From an uncultured Bacillota bacterium (GTDB lineage: Bacteria; Bacillota; Clostridia; Tissierellales; Tissierellaceae), in assembly GCA_937951995.1 (NCBI GenBank), contig CALGAG010000002.1, forward strand, positions 1 through 20,121: a DNA stretch of 20,121 nt. The letters run 5' to 3'. Below the pieces are notes generated by a model that saw only the letters and a list, made by a program, of their open reading frames with translations, searched no databases and was not told where the DNA came from. Below are positions 1 to 6,060 of this stretch, in pieces; position 1 is the first letter of the stretch; every line of letters begins with the position of its first letter. The translations under genes and the position numbers were made by a program.

Positions 1-5
1 TTATT

Positions 6-60
6 CGGACCGCTCAAGGCCGCTTGGCCAAGTAATGTCCTCAAAAAATGTTCCCATCGG
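6..60. repeat. Dispersed intergenic repeat, module A, copy 1
   Basis: A stretch of about 55 bp recurs at 10390-10443 in the same orientation. It runs from CGGACCGCTC to TTCCCATCGG and contains the palindrome CTTGGCCAAG. The two copies differ by AA versus GC in the middle and by one A in an A-run. Weaker similarity continues a few bases past both ends. It is followed by modules B and C, as is the other copy. The nature of the element is unknown. Confidence 0.85.
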
Positions 61-75
61 ATTTCTTAAGTCATA

Positions 76-105
76 GTCATCCTGATTGAAATGAAGAATT
101 TAAGA
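76..105. repeat. Degenerate GTCATCCTGA-type intergenic repeat, module B, copy 1
   Basis: GTCATCCTGA followed by a GAAGAAT-like segment resembles the short intergenic repeat GTCATCCTGAGCGAAGCGAAG that I remember from many bacterial genomes. This copy has decayed in the middle. A better copy lies at 10528-10556, also downstream of module A. Confidence 0.5.
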
Positions 106-125
106 CCCTATAGACTGACCTTGAT

Positions 126-159
126 AATTGTGCATTGTGAATTATGAATTGTGAATTGC
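126..159. repeat. AT-rich AATTGTGCATTG/GAATT repeat tract, module C, copy 1
   Basis: The tract is made of reiterated units of the kind AATTGTGAATT and ATGAATTGTG, starting with AATTGTGCATTGTGAATT. A shorter related tract occurs at 10690-10716. Similar tracts are common in clostridial intergenic DNA (from memory). This copy runs into the -35 region of the promoter of the first gene. Confidence 0.6.
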
Positions 160-183
160 ATCTGGGTTTTTTAGTGGTATAAT
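156..183 (+). promoter_or_regulatory. Predicted sigma-A promoter of the FMN-binding/flavodoxin genes
   Basis: The elements are TTGCAT (156-161), a 16-bp spacer and a consensus TATAAT (178-183). Transcription would start near 190, about 40 bases before the GTG start at 231. The -35 lies at the edge of the AT-rich repeat tract. Confidence 0.6.
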
Positions 184-230
184 CTACTTGATAATACTTT
201 AACGTGAAATGTATAATTGGGAGTGAGAAC

Positions 231-617
231 GTGAAAAAAAGATGGAAGATACTACTTGGAATCCTGGCTGTGTTTGTAATTGCAGCGGTGGGAATGATGA
301 TGTACCTGCAGACAAATTTGAATAAGCTCATGTATGAGGAAATTGTAGAGGCTGACCTTCAGAATATTGAGGATGGTGAGTACATAGGAGAATATTCATC
401 ACCACCTGTAAATGCAAAGGTCCAGGTTGAGGTGATGGACGGAAAAATAAGGGATATTGTAATACTTGAACATGGACACGGGCAGGGAGGACCGGCAGAG
501 GCTATTGTTGATGATGTAATTGCCCAGCAGAAGATCGACGTGGACTCAATATCAGGTGCAACCTACAGCAGCAGGGTTATTTTGAAGGCTGTAGAGGATG
601 CCCTAAAGGATAATTAA
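231..617 (+). CDS. Membrane-anchored FMN-binding domain protein
   Basis: 128 residues, starting at GTG 231 with GGGAG seven bases upstream; the in-frame GTG at 204 has no comparable ribosome site. Residues 5-25 form one hydrophobic helix preceded by KKR, which places the rest outside the membrane. The C-terminal part matches the FMN-binding domain (Pfam FMN_bind). It ends in SGATYSS, whose threonine (T111) is the residue to which the flavin transferase ApbE attaches FMN in this family. Such proteins carry electrons on the outer face of the membrane in RnfG/NqrC-like systems and in flavin-based extracellular electron transfer. It is a single-domain version, shorter than RnfG. A flavodoxin-like gene follows after 12 bases, so the pair is probably co-transcribed. 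The physiological partner is not visible; no apbE or rnf genes are in the window. Confidence 0.85.
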   Translation: MKKRWKILLGILAVFVIAAVGMMMYLQTNLNKLMYEEIVEADLQNIEDGEYIGEYSSPPVNAKVQVEVMDGKIRDIVILEHGHGQGGPAEAIVDDVIAQQKIDVDSISGATYSSRVILKAVEDALKDN

Positions 618-629
618 GGGGGGTAAAGG

Positions 630-1124
630 ATGAAAATTGGTATAGTTGTACACTCTATGACCGGGAACACTTCTCTTGTGGCAGAAAGAATCAAGAACAG
701 ACTGGACCAGGAGGGACATGAACTTTCCCTGGAAAGACTGGCAATAATTGGCGGTGAGGACCAGACCCAGTCGGACCCGGATAAAATCAGTATTGAACCC
801 TTGAAAATGAATATTGAAGAATTGGACCTATTGATCCTGGGCGGACCTGTTCGCGGATTCCAGGCTTCTCCGGCCATGAAGGCACTTTTAGGCAGACTGG
901 AGGGTCTTGAGGGAAAGGATACCATGATATTTGTGACCCATGCATTTCCTTTTAACTGGATGGGTGGAAACAGTGCCATCAAGCAGCTTCGAAATATGTG
1001 TACTGAAAAAGGCGCAAATATTCTCTTCACGGGAATAATTGACTGGAAGAATTCAAAAAGGGAGGTACAGATTGACAGCCTTGCCGCTGGAGTTGCAAGA
1101 AAAGCTTCAAAAGCTGCGTCATAG
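630..1124 (+). CDS. Flavodoxin-like protein
   Basis: 164 residues with a purine-rich ribosome site (GGGGGGTAAAGG) before ATG 630. The N-terminus reads MKIGIVVHSMTGNTSLVAER, in which the HSMTGNT loop after the first beta strand is the FMN phosphate-binding loop of flavodoxins. The segment LLILGGPVRGFQASPAMK (about residues 68-85) matches the second flavin loop of flavodoxin/NADPH-dependent FMN reductase folds. The length fits a single-domain flavodoxin-like fold. It would be a cytoplasmic one- or two-electron carrier or a small flavin reductase. It lies 12 bases after the exported FMN-binding gene, which suggests a shared redox role, but the electron donor and acceptor cannot be read from the sequence. 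Convincing as a family member; specific function unknown. Confidence 0.8.
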   Translation: MKIGIVVHSMTGNTSLVAERIKNRLDQEGHELSLERLAIIGGEDQTQSDPDKISIEPLKMNIEELDLLILGGPVRGFQASPAMKALLGRLEGLEGKDTMIFVTHAFPFNWMGGNSAIKQLRNMCTEKGANILFTGIIDWKNSKREVQIDSLAAGVARKASKAAS

Positions 1125-1226
1125 TCACTTCAATAATGGGCATAACCTAACATCGTAACTACATTGAAATATTAAAAACCTAGAAAAAGGGTAGGAATAG
1201 ATCAAACAAGTAAAGGATGTGAGATT

Positions 1227-1985
1227 ATGACCGGTAAAGGAAAGTTATGGACCGTTTTGATATTAGTGATGGCATTATGGCTGGCAGGCTGTGCTGGTGG
1301 TACGACAGGAGAAAACCCACCTTTGGAGAATGGAGACATGGAGGCATTACAGCAGGAGTTGGAGGAAAAGGATGCTGAGATTGAGACCCTGAATTCTGAA
1401 ATAGCACAGCTGCAGGAGGAAATTCAGGAGCTTCAGTCAGAACCACCTGAGGATCCGGTACCATTGTCATCAGGCCCCACACAAGGAGCATCACTGCTTA
1501 CAACTGCCATGGAGGTAATTGAGCTTATTGAGAATATGGCCATGTCAGATTTGGACGTTTACGTCCACCCGACAAAGGGAGTCAGGTTCAGCCCATATGA
1601 TTATGTGGATCTTCAGAACCAGGTTGTTATCCAGGCTGCCCAATTCCAGAACCTTGTAAACAGCCCGGTAGTCCACAATTGGGGTGAATTTGACGGAACA
1701 GGGGACCCGATTGATATGACCTTCGATGACTATTACGACAGGTTCATCTATGATGTTGATTTTGCAAACCCTGAAATGATAGGAAACAATTACAAGATTG
1801 GAATGGGCAATATAATAAATAACGTTGATACAGAGTACCCAAACGGTCAATTTGTGGAATTCCACTTCACAGGCTTTGATCCCCAGTACCAGGGAATGGA
1901 TTGGAGAAGCCTGAAGCTGGTATTTGAAGACCACAATGGTGCTTGGCATCTGGTTGGAATAATCCATGGTGAGTGGACCATTTAA
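1227..1985 (+). CDS. Coiled-coil lipoprotein of unknown function
   Basis: 252 residues, ATG 1227 preceded by AAAGGATGTGAG. The signal peptide is a lipoprotein type: charged start, hydrophobic stretch, then the lipobox LAGC with Cys22 as the lipidated residue. Residues about 37-72 are rich in Glu, Leu and Gln with heptad spacing (LQQELEEKDAEIETLNSEI), a likely coiled coil. It is followed by a proline-rich linker and a globular domain of about 170 residues rich in aromatic and acidic residues, which ends in WHLVGIIHGEWTI. I do not recognise that domain; it looks like an extracellular beta-rich fold. The protein should sit on the outer face of the cytoplasmic membrane. It starts 102 bases after the flavodoxin gene with no clear terminator between, so it may or may not share that transcript. 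Confidence 0.75.
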   Translation: MTGKGKLWTVLILVMALWLAGCAGGTTGENPPLENGDMEALQQELEEKDAEIETLNSEIAQLQEEIQELQSEPPEDPVPLSSGPTQGASLLTTAMEVIELIENMAMSDLDVYVHPTKGVRFSPYDYVDLQNQVVIQAAQFQNLVNSPVVHNWGEFDGTGDPIDMTFDDYYDRFIYDVDFANPEMIGNNYKIGMGNIINNVDTEYPNGQFVEFHFTGFDPQYQGMDWRSLKLVFEDHNGAWHLVGIIHGEWTI

Positions 1986-1989
1986 TGGA

Positions 1990-2027
1990 TTTATCCTCGC
2001 AAATCTGGTATCATAAGAGAGGATAAA
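1990..2027. repeat. Inverted repeat between lipoprotein and small membrane protein genes
   Basis: TTTATCCTC (1990-1998) and GAGGATAAA (2019-2027) form a 9-bp perfect stem around a 20-base loop. There is no T-run after it, so it is a poor intrinsic terminator. It may be an mRNA processing or stabilising hairpin between two co-transcribed genes. Confidence 0.45.
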
Positions 2028-2046
2028 CTGTTTAGGGGGTGTGTGT

Positions 2047-2220
2047 ATGTTAGGAGGACTAGTAGTAGGATTGGTCGTAGGTTGGATAGTATCCCTATTC
2101 GGGGGAGATGTACTGATTATCAATGGAATACAGGAGCTTACGGGAAATTCTATCTCCAGCGCCGGCTATTACACAATATTTGCAATAATAGGGCTTCTCG
2201 GAGGAGTCTTGAAAAAATAG
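2047..2220 (+). CDS. Small two-helix membrane protein, 57 residues
   Basis: ATG 2047 to TAG 2220 encodes 57 residues in a frame not occupied by any longer ORF. A strong ribosome site (AGGGGGT, 2034-2040) lies 7 bases before the ATG. The protein begins MLGGLVVGLVVGWIVSLFGG, a glycine-spaced hydrophobic helix. A short polar segment (roughly residues 21-38) follows, and then a second hydrophobic helix about residues 40-54 (YTIFAIIGLLGGVL) ending in KK. This is the pattern of small two-helix membrane proteins of the GlsB/YeaQ/YmgE type (transglycosylase-associated family), which I suggest only as a possibility. It lies 61 bases after the lipoprotein gene and is followed at once by a terminator, so it is probably the last gene of that transcript. 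Confidence 0.7.
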   Translation: MLGGLVVGLVVGWIVSLFGGDVLIINGIQELTGNSISSAGYYTIFAIIGLLGGVLKK

Positions 2221-2231
2221 CTTAATTAGAA

Positions 2232-2262
2232 ATGCCTGATTCTCAACACGAGAATCAGGCAT
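2232..2262. terminator. Bidirectional terminator hairpin between convergent genes
   Basis: ATGCCTGATTCTC (2232-2244) and GAGAATCAGGCAT (2250-2262) form a perfect 13-bp stem with a 5-base loop. CTTTT follows on the plus strand. It ends transcription of the small membrane protein gene and probably also of the minus-strand aminopeptidase gene, whose stop codon is 12 bases away. Confidence 0.85.
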
Positions 2263-2274
2263 CTTTTAAATGGT

Positions 2275-3717
2275 TTATTGGTCAATATCCTTAGCAAGGT
2301 AGAAGAGGGTCTTGACCGGAACACCGGAGGCTCCCTTTGGAAGGTAGCCAGCTGCCTTGTCAAGAAATGCGGTTCCTGCAATGTCCATGTGGACCCAAGG
2401 GATATCATTGACAAATTCCTGCAGGAACATGCCTGCAGTGATTGCACCAGCGCCACGGCCTCCTGTATTCTTAAGGTCGGCGAAATGACTCTTGAAGAGG
2501 TCCTTGTATTCCTCGTCGTTTGGGAGTTGCCATACAGGTTCCCCGGCAAGTTTGGCAGCCGTCCTGACTGCACCCATAAGGTTTTCATCATTTGTTATTG
2601 CACCTGTGTTGATGTTTCCAAGGGCCACTACACAAGCTACTGTAAGGGTTGCAAGGTCAACTATCTTATCCGCCTTTTCAACGGTTGCCGCATACCAAAG
2701 GGCATCCGCAAGAGTAAGCCTTCCCTCTGCATCGGTATTTTCAACCTCGATGGTCTTCCCTGACATTGAACCTATAATGTCACCTGTCTTGTATGCATCT
2801 CCAGAGACCATATTTTCACAGGCTGCAACAATTGCAACCACGTTTTTCTTAAGCTTGTTGGCGGCTATTGAGTACATTGCCCCAATAACTGAAGCGCTTC
2901 CTGCCATATCCGAGTGCATTGTGGCCATTCCTGCAGCTGGCTTCAGTGAGTACCCACCTGAGTCATAGGTAAGCCCCTTGCCAACCAAGGCAAGTTTTTC
3001 CTGGCTGTCAGGGTTGCCCTTGTAGGTCATAACTATAAACTTTGGCTCCTTTGAAGACCCCCTGGCTACTGAAAGGAAGGCTTCCATGTTAAGATCCTGG
3101 ATTTCCTTCCTGCCAAGAACCTTTACATCCACTCCAACGGGAGTAAGCCTGTCCACTGCCTCCTTGGCAAGAACCTCCGGATACATGTTTATGGCTGGTT
3201 CATTCACAAGGTCTCTTGTGAGGAAGACACCTTCCATTAGCAACTGGGTTTCCTGTATTACGCTTTCAACCTTTTCAGCTTCACCTTCCACAATGTCAAG
3301 GTAGACATCCTGGAGAAGTACCTTTGGTTTTTTCTCGCTCTTGAACTTGTCGAAATCGTATTGGGATTGGAGAAGACCCTCCCAAATGGCCTTGTTTGTC
3401 TTTCCGTAGCATCTGTCACCGAACTTTGGTACGGTCAATCCAATGCTTTTTATTTTTTTCTTTTGCAGCTCTCCACCAAGGGAGAAAAATGACTTTCTAA
3501 GGGTATCGTATTGGAGCTTTTCCTCCTCGCCCAGACCAAGGAAAACAACAGAATCTCCTTCATGGGAAATATGTGAGTAGACCTCACCAGCATCTCCCTT
3601 AAACAGGTCCCTATCCTTTATGAAACCGAACAGGTCATTGAAGGTCCCTACGCCGGCAGTCTCCTTAAAGACCAATATCACCTCAACTTCTCCACCCTTT
3701 TCCATATAATGTTTCAT
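2275..3717 (-). CDS. pepA: Leucyl aminopeptidase (M17 family)
   Basis: 480 residues, the usual length for family M17. The start at 3717 has AGGAGGTG six bases upstream. M17 enzymes are hexameric two-metal peptidases of the cytoplasm that remove N-terminal residues from peptides. The first third is the variable N-terminal domain. The catalytic domain carries GKGLTYDSGG (Lys and Asp ligands), the HSDMAGSA segment (third metal Asp) and the family signature NTDAEGRL, followed by a conserved C-terminus. All expected metal ligands are visible, so it should be active. It is transcribed alone from a promoter divergent to the HAD gene and ends at the shared terminator near 2250. Exact substrate preference cannot be told. 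Confidence 0.95.
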   Translation of the reverse strand: MKHYMEKGGEVEVILVFKETAGVGTFNDLFGFIKDRDLFKGDAGEVYSHISHEGDSVVFLGLGEEEKLQYDTLRKSFFSLGGELQKKKIKSIGLTVPKFGDRCYGKTNKAIWEGLLQSQYDFDKFKSEKKPKVLLQDVYLDIVEGEAEKVESVIQETQLLMEGVFLTRDLVNEPAINMYPEVLAKEAVDRLTPVGVDVKVLGRKEIQDLNMEAFLSVARGSSKEPKFIVMTYKGNPDSQEKLALVGKGLTYDSGGYSLKPAAGMATMHSDMAGSASVIGAMYSIAANKLKKNVVAIVAACENMVSGDAYKTGDIIGSMSGKTIEVENTDAEGRLTLADALWYAATVEKADKIVDLATLTVACVVALGNINTGAITNDENLMGAVRTAAKLAGEPVWQLPNDEEYKDLFKSHFADLKNTGGRGAGAITAGMFLQEFVNDIPWVHMDIAGTAFLDKAAGYLPKGASGVPVKTLFYLAKDIDQ

Positions 3718-3754
3718 CCGTACACCTCCTGATATATTTAGACTCTCTTAGGAT

Positions 3755-3782
3755 ATTATACCATTGTTGGCAGGTGACCAAA
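3755..3782 (-). promoter_or_regulatory. Predicted promoter of the aminopeptidase gene
   Basis: On the minus strand a consensus TATAAT (3755-3760) follows TTTGGT (3777-3782) at a 16-bp spacing. The -10 is convincing; the -35 is weak. The mRNA start would be about 30 bases before the ATG at 3717. Confidence 0.55.
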
Positions 3783-3875
3783 CAAAATACCCAAAAGGAA
3801 AATGTTTTTTTGGGAATATCACCACCTTTAGGGTATACAGAAAAAGGAAGACGGAGGTTGGGAAGGAGGAATTCC

Positions 3876-4523
3876 ATGAAGTATGCGATATTCGATCTGG
3901 ACGGGACACTGCTTGATTCCATGTGGGTATGGGAGACCCTGGCCTATGACTATCTTAAATCAAGAGGGATAGACGTTCCTGATGATATAAGGGAGAAGCT
4001 TAGGGAGTACAGTCTAAGGGAAGCCTCGGATGTACTGAAGGAAATGTACAGCTTACCTGAAAGTGGAGAAGAGATCAATGACCAGATGGAGAAGGTTCTT
4101 GAAGAATACTATTTTGAAAGGATCCAGCTTAAGGAGGGTGCCAGGGACCTGCTTCAATCCTTGAAGGACAAGGGAATAGGCATGTGTGCTGCAACTGCCA
4201 CGGCAGACCATCTTGCAAGGGCTGCCATGGAAAGGCTGGAGATCGATGGATACTTTGACTTTCTTCAGACCTGTAAAAGCACAGGCATAGAAAAATACAA
4301 GCCTGAATTCTACCAGCTGATCCTTGACAGGGTGGATGCAGGGCCTGAGGATATTTGGGTCTTTGAGGATGCCCTCCATTCAATGGAGGCTGCAAAAAAA
4401 CTTGGAATAAAGGTTGCTGCCATAAGGGACAGGTCAGCAGAGATTGACTGGGAAGAAATAGGGAAAATTGCAGACATGATCTTTGACAGCTTTCCGGAAT
4501 ACCTTGAAAAAACATCTGGATGA
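3876..4523 (+). CDS. HAD-superfamily hydrolase, beta-phosphoglucomutase-like phosphatase
   Basis: 215 residues from ATG 3876, chosen because AAGGAGGA ends five bases upstream and the protein then begins with HAD motif I; earlier in-frame starts (from 3774) only add an unrelated tail. Motif I is FDLDGTLLDS (D7 nucleophile, D9 acid/base), motif II is in AATATA, the motif III lysine is in EKYKPEFY, and motif IV is VFEDALHSMEAA. A helical cap domain sits between motifs I and II (about residues 18-90), as in subfamily IA phosphatases. It is a cytoplasmic Mg-dependent phosphatase or mutase; the substrate (sugar phosphate, phosphoglycolate or nucleotide) cannot be deduced. It is divergent from the aminopeptidase gene and just upstream of the pyrimidine promoter, but nothing shows that it belongs to that operon. 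Confidence 0.9.
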   Translation: MKYAIFDLDGTLLDSMWVWETLAYDYLKSRGIDVPDDIREKLREYSLREASDVLKEMYSLPESGEEINDQMEKVLEEYYFERIQLKEGARDLLQSLKDKGIGMCAATATADHLARAAMERLEIDGYFDFLQTCKSTGIEKYKPEFYQLILDRVDAGPEDIWVFEDALHSMEAAKKLGIKVAAIRDRSAEIDWEEIGKIADMIFDSFPEYLEKTSG

Positions 4524-4536
4524 GCCCCAAAAATTA

Positions 4537-4565
4537 TTGACTTATACATCTCTCCGTGATATCTT
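4537..4565 (+). promoter_or_regulatory. Predicted promoter of the pyrimidine operon
   Basis: TTGACT (4537-4542), a 17-bp spacer and TATCTT (4560-4565). The start of transcription would fall at about 4572. This places the PyrR-binding hairpin (4580-4610) almost at the 5' end of the RNA, which supports both calls. Confidence 0.65.
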
Positions 4566-4579
4566 TAGGTAAATAAATA

Positions 4580-4610
4580 CCTTTAAATCGATCCCGTGAG
4601 ATCGGAAAGG
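4580..4610 (+). promoter_or_regulatory. PyrR-binding anti-antiterminator hairpin in the pyr leader
   Basis: The lower stem is CCTTT (4580-4584) with AAAGG (4606-4610), and there is a purine-rich internal loop (AAAT against G). The upper stem is CGATC (4589-4593) with GATCG (4600-4604), closing the hexaloop CCGTGA. The core TCCCGTGAG fits the PyrR binding-loop consensus UCCNGNGAG, and the stem, purine bulge, stem, hexaloop order is that of known PyrR sites. With UMP, PyrR should hold this hairpin closed so that the downstream terminator forms. When open, AAAGGA (4606-4611) can pair perfectly with TCCTTT (4639-4644) in the left arm and loop of the terminator, giving the antiterminator. pyrR itself is not in this window. 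Confidence 0.75.
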
Positions 4611-4633
4611 AGAGCGTATAAGTAGGATACTTG

Positions 4634-4659
4634 TGCCTTCCTTTGTGGAGGGCATTTTT
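4634..4659 (+). terminator. Attenuator of the pyrimidine operon
   Basis: TGCCTTCC (4634-4641) and GGAGGGCA (4647-4654) form an 8-bp stem with one G-U pair and loop TTTGT, followed by TTTTT (4655-4659). It lies 48 bases before pyrB and downstream of the PyrR hairpin, where the regulated terminator is expected. Confidence 0.8.
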
Positions 4660-4706
4660 AATGCGCTGTTCCTTGAGGTTTATTTAAACTAAAGGGAGGA
4701 ATATTT

Positions 4707-5630
4707 ATGCTAAAAGGAAGACACTTGGTAGACCCCCAGGATTTTTCAATCCAGGAGCTTGAAAGTATTTTTGAACTGACACAGGAGATTATTAATAAGC
4801 CTGAGGATTTCAATTCCATTTGCCATGGAAAGATTCTCAGTACATTGTTCTATGAGCCCAGCACTAGAACCAGATTTAGCTTTGAAGCCGCGATGTTGAG
4901 ATTAGGTGGAGGAGTTATCGGGTTTTCAGAGCCGGGCTCTAGTTCTGTGGCAAAGGGAGAAAGTCTTTCGGATACCCTCAGGACAGTCGCAGCCTATGCG
5001 GATATCATAGCCATGAGGCATCCAAACGAAGGAGCACCCAAGCATGGGATACAGTACTGCCCAGTTCCGCTGATCAACGGAGGAGACGGTGGGCACCAAC
5101 ACCCAACCCAGACCCTTACAGACCTTTTTACAATCCTGGAATCAAAGGGAAGACTTGATAACCTGACAATAGGCTGCTGTGGAGACCTTAAGTTTGGAAG
5201 GACCGTCCACTCCTTGATAAAGGCAATGTCACGATATGAAAACGTCAAGTTTATACTTGTATCACCAAAGGAGCTTCAGGTTCCCGACTATATCAGAAGT
5301 GAAATCCTTGAGCAGAGAAAAATAGAGTTCCAGGAGGTTGAAAGGCTTGAAGAGGTAATTGACCAGATGGACATCCTCTATATGACAAGGGTTCAGAAGG
5401 AAAGATTTTTTAACGAGGCTGATTATGTAAGACTGAAGGATAGCTACATCGTGGATAATGAAAAGCTGAAGGATGCCAAGGAGGACCTGGCCATACTCCA
5501 TCCCCTGCCAAGGGTGAATGAGATAGCGGTTGAGGTTGACCAGGACCCAAGAGCCTGGTATTTCAGACAGGTAAAAAACGGCATGTTTGTAAGAATGGGA
5601 CTTATTCTTAAGCTTCTGGGGGTGAAGTAG
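4707..5630 (+). CDS. pyrB: Aspartate carbamoyltransferase catalytic chain
   Basis: 307 residues, the usual ATCase catalytic length; ATG 4707 follows AAAGGGAGGA. The enzyme joins carbamoyl phosphate and aspartate to give N-carbamoylaspartate, the first committed step of pyrimidine synthesis. STRTR (residues 52-56) binds carbamoyl phosphate, the mobile loop VAKGES contributes Lys83 across the trimer interface, and HPTQ (in GGHQHPTQTLTD) and HPLPR are further active-site signatures. It is the first gene of the operon, its stop codon directly abuts the pyrI start, and translation coupling is likely. With PyrI it should assemble into the regulated dodecamer rather than an unregulated trimer. Confidence 0.97.
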   Translation: MLKGRHLVDPQDFSIQELESIFELTQEIINKPEDFNSICHGKILSTLFYEPSTRTRFSFEAAMLRLGGGVIGFSEPGSSSVAKGESLSDTLRTVAAYADIIAMRHPNEGAPKHGIQYCPVPLINGGDGGHQHPTQTLTDLFTILESKGRLDNLTIGCCGDLKFGRTVHSLIKAMSRYENVKFILVSPKELQVPDYIRSEILEQRKIEFQEVERLEEVIDQMDILYMTRVQKERFFNEADYVRLKDSYIVDNEKLKDAKEDLAILHPLPRVNEIAVEVDQDPRAWYFRQVKNGMFVRMGLILKLLGVK

Positions 5631-6059
5631 ATGTTGAATATAACAAGCATTAAAAAGGGACTGGTTATTGACCACATAAGACCGGGAATGGGACTTAAGA
5701 TATTCGAGTATCTTAAGCTTGGAAAGGCTGATTTCACCGTTGCCCTCATCATGAATGCAAGCAGCAATAAAATGGGGAAAAAGGATATCATAAAAATTGA
5801 GGATGTAATAAACGTCGATTATGCAATGCTGGGATTTTTGGATGCAAACATAACAGTTAATGTAATCGAAAATGAAGTGATAACAGAAAAGATTAACCTT
5901 TCCCTGCCTGAAAGGGTTCAGGATATTATAAAATGCAAGAATCCAAGATGCATAACAACTGTGGAAAGGGACATTACCCATAAATTTGTACTGATTGACA
6001 AAGACAAGGGTATATATAAGTGTGAGTACTGCGACCATATATATTCCTGGGAGGGCTAA
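5631..6059 (+). CDS. pyrI: Aspartate carbamoyltransferase regulatory chain
   Basis: 142 residues, slightly shorter than the enterobacterial chain. ATG 5631 follows the pyrB stop with no gap. The N-terminal domain (about 1-95) binds effector nucleotides. The C-terminal zinc domain has the four cysteines C102, C107, C131 and C134 in the expected C-x4-C...C-x2-C spacing, needed to contact PyrB. It confers CTP/UTP feedback on ATCase. Bacillus-type operons lack pyrI, whereas it occurs in some clostridia. Here it gives allosteric control in addition to the PyrR-type attenuation in the leader. Confidence 0.96.
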   Translation: MLNITSIKKGLVIDHIRPGMGLKIFEYLKLGKADFTVALIMNASSNKMGKKDIIKIEDVINVDYAMLGFLDANITVNVIENEVITEKINLSLPERVQDIIKCKNPRCITTVERDITHKFVLIDKDKGIYKCEYCDHIYSWEG

Positions 6060-6060
6060 A

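Noticed and set aside
20..45. GGCCAAGCGG on the minus strand, similar to part of a tRNA D-arm
   Set aside because: No acceptor stem, anticodon or T-arm can be built around it.
77..331. Minus-strand ORF of 84 codons over the first promoter and gene start
   Set aside because: It lies antisense to the FMN-binding gene and repeat tracts, has no ribosome site and an unlikely composition.
4540..4623. Long inverted repeat around the pyr leader (ACTTATAC and CTCTCC pairing with GGAGAG and GTATAAGT)
   Set aside because: The left arm lies within the promoter upstream of the expected start, so it would not be in the RNA; probably coincidental.
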